From a virus: a stretch of DNA of 60,646 bases. Location: positions 1 to 60,646 of the IMG/VR virus record IMGVR_UViG_3300046559_000479, one strand, 5' to 3'. Numbering within the stretch: the first letter of the stretch is position 1; each line of letters begins with the position of its first letter. The position numbers and the translations under genes were made by a program. Under the pieces are notes generated by a model, which worked only from the letters and a program-made list of their open reading frames with translations, was not told the origin of the DNA and ran no database searches. This document shows positions 60,174 through 60,646 of this stretch, piece after piece.

Positions 60174-60646
60174 TTACCGGGGTGCCACCAACACGAGCAC
60201 CCTCTTGTGCAACGCCTTCATACTCATCTTGCCCGCCAGGAACCCCTTGAGGCACGCGTACAGTTCCAACGCCTTCTTGTCGGCGGCAACGATTTTACCC
60301 TCCGCCGCCTTGATGGTGCCCACCTGAGCCTCCACGGACTCATACAACTCTTCCGCGTCGGGGGTCGATGCCTTCGCCTTCTTCCGCCCTTGCTTCCCCT
60401 TGCGTCCCTTTTTCTTCTTCGCCTTGGATGCCTTGGCGGAGGCGGTGCCGGTGGTAGGATTCTCCAACTCAGCCAGTAGCTCGTCCTGTTCAACCTCGGA
60501 CAATGCGGGGAGCACTTCCATGACACGGGACGACACGAGGCCCCTGTGAATCTTGGTTTGAATTTCCTTACGGAGGCCGATCAACGCCAGCAATCGAGTT
60601 ACCGACGTGGGACTCAGCCCCAGTACCTTGCCCGCCGCCCCCGGCC
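60174..60646 (-). CDS. ParB-like partition protein, C-terminal part (joins 1-597)
   Basis: Continuation of the ParB frame across the circular junction; bases 60504-60646 duplicate 1-143. The unique part adds a Lys/Ala-rich linker of the 'KKKKGRKGKQGRKK' type and a helical tail ending 'LHKRVLVLVAPR'. The basic linker may bind DNA non-specifically. It is the last gene of the minus-strand operon and is followed by a strong hairpin with a T-rich tail at 60126-60077. Confidence 0.8.
   Translation of the reverse strand, partial: PGAAGKVLGLSPTSVTRLLALIGLRKEIQTKIHRGLVSSRVMEVLPALSEVEQDELLAELENPTTGTASAKASKAKKKKGRKGKQGRKKAKASTPDAEELYESVEAQVGTIKAAEGKIVAADKKALELYACLKGFLAGKMSMKALHKRVLVLVAPR
60504..60646. 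repeat. Terminal direct repeat, right copy
   Basis: Second copy of the first 143 bases. The three differing bases cluster at the contig edge, which suggests low-quality consensus rather than a diverged repeat. Removing one copy gives a circle of about 60,503 bp. Confidence 0.9.

Noticed and set aside
1-60646. tRNA genes
   Set aside because: I looked for cloverleaf-like segments with GGTTCRA-type T arms in the gaps and saw none; a covariance-model scan would be decisive.

Overview
The window is one complete circular replicon. The first 143 bases recur at the far end (60504-60646) with three mismatches close to the contig end, and one gene (a ParB-like protein) reads through the junction. The unique circle is therefore about 60.5 kb. 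It is GC-rich and very compactly coded, with dozens of 4-base ATGA/GTGA start-stop overlaps. Almost everything is on the minus strand. Plus-strand exceptions are a small repressor with an HNH gene, a second HNH gene, one large protein at 58207-60078 and one doubtful small ORF. I see no tRNA, rRNA or CRISPR array. Content (DNA polymerase, helicases, recombination nucleases, lysis enzymes, virion-like proteins, repressor switch, ParB, resolvase, toxin-antitoxin) indicates a bacterial virus, probably temperate or plasmid-like. Cargo proteins with Ig-like/malectin-like repeats and a 'GLYTAP/GLYTPP' motif suggest an Acidobacteriota-type soil host; that is inference.

Layout in the direction of minus-strand transcription, from high to low coordinates. 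(1) 57961-44339: virion-like module. It has a transglutaminase-like protease, about a dozen short proteins with a single C-terminal or N-terminal membrane segment, a 611-aa modular protein, a very basic NPR-repeat protein, and a set of beta-rich proteins sharing a short motif, candidates for jelly-roll capsid or vertex proteins. (2) 43609-36841: exported or spike-like proteins, several with signal peptides. (3) 36844-29438: sugar and glycan cassette with GT2 glycosyltransferases, SAM methyltransferases, a cupin isomerase-like protein and an SDR-methyltransferase fusion. (4) 29428-26910: lysis and envelope genes (NNPGN-type enzyme, lipoprotein, amidase, membrane protein). (5) 26767-22413: toxin-antitoxin pair, serine recombinase, 5-nt periodic arrays, GroES-like and sigma-4-like proteins, then the repressor control region. 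(6) 22262-2890: replication and recombination. This holds a DinG/XPD-like helicase, Sak4-like ATPase, Cas4/RecB-like nuclease, ERCC4 nuclease, DnaJ-like and SLOG proteins, a UDG-exonuclease, a GIY-YIG gene, a macro-domain protein, a family A polymerase, an HNH protein and a UvrD-like helicase, with many zinc micro-proteins between. (7) 2885-1 and across the junction to 60174: small proteins, an acidic protein and ParB, ending at a terminator shared with the converging plus-strand gene.

The most unusual points are these. No terminase, portal, tape measure, tail or FtsK/HerA-type packaging ATPase is recognisable despite a large membrane-protein-rich virion module. A palindromic element (CTTTC-N5-GAAAG) occurs about 15 times, mostly just before genes. 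The DNA polymerase is split exactly between a UDG-exonuclease protein and a polymerase protein. Both HNH genes sit beside an intact gene whose 3' end is repeated, diverged, on the far side of the HNH gene. Two 5-nt phased repeat arrays flank one gene. A lambda-like control region has an operator filling a promoter spacer. Frame translations and motif reading were done by eye; no database search was run.
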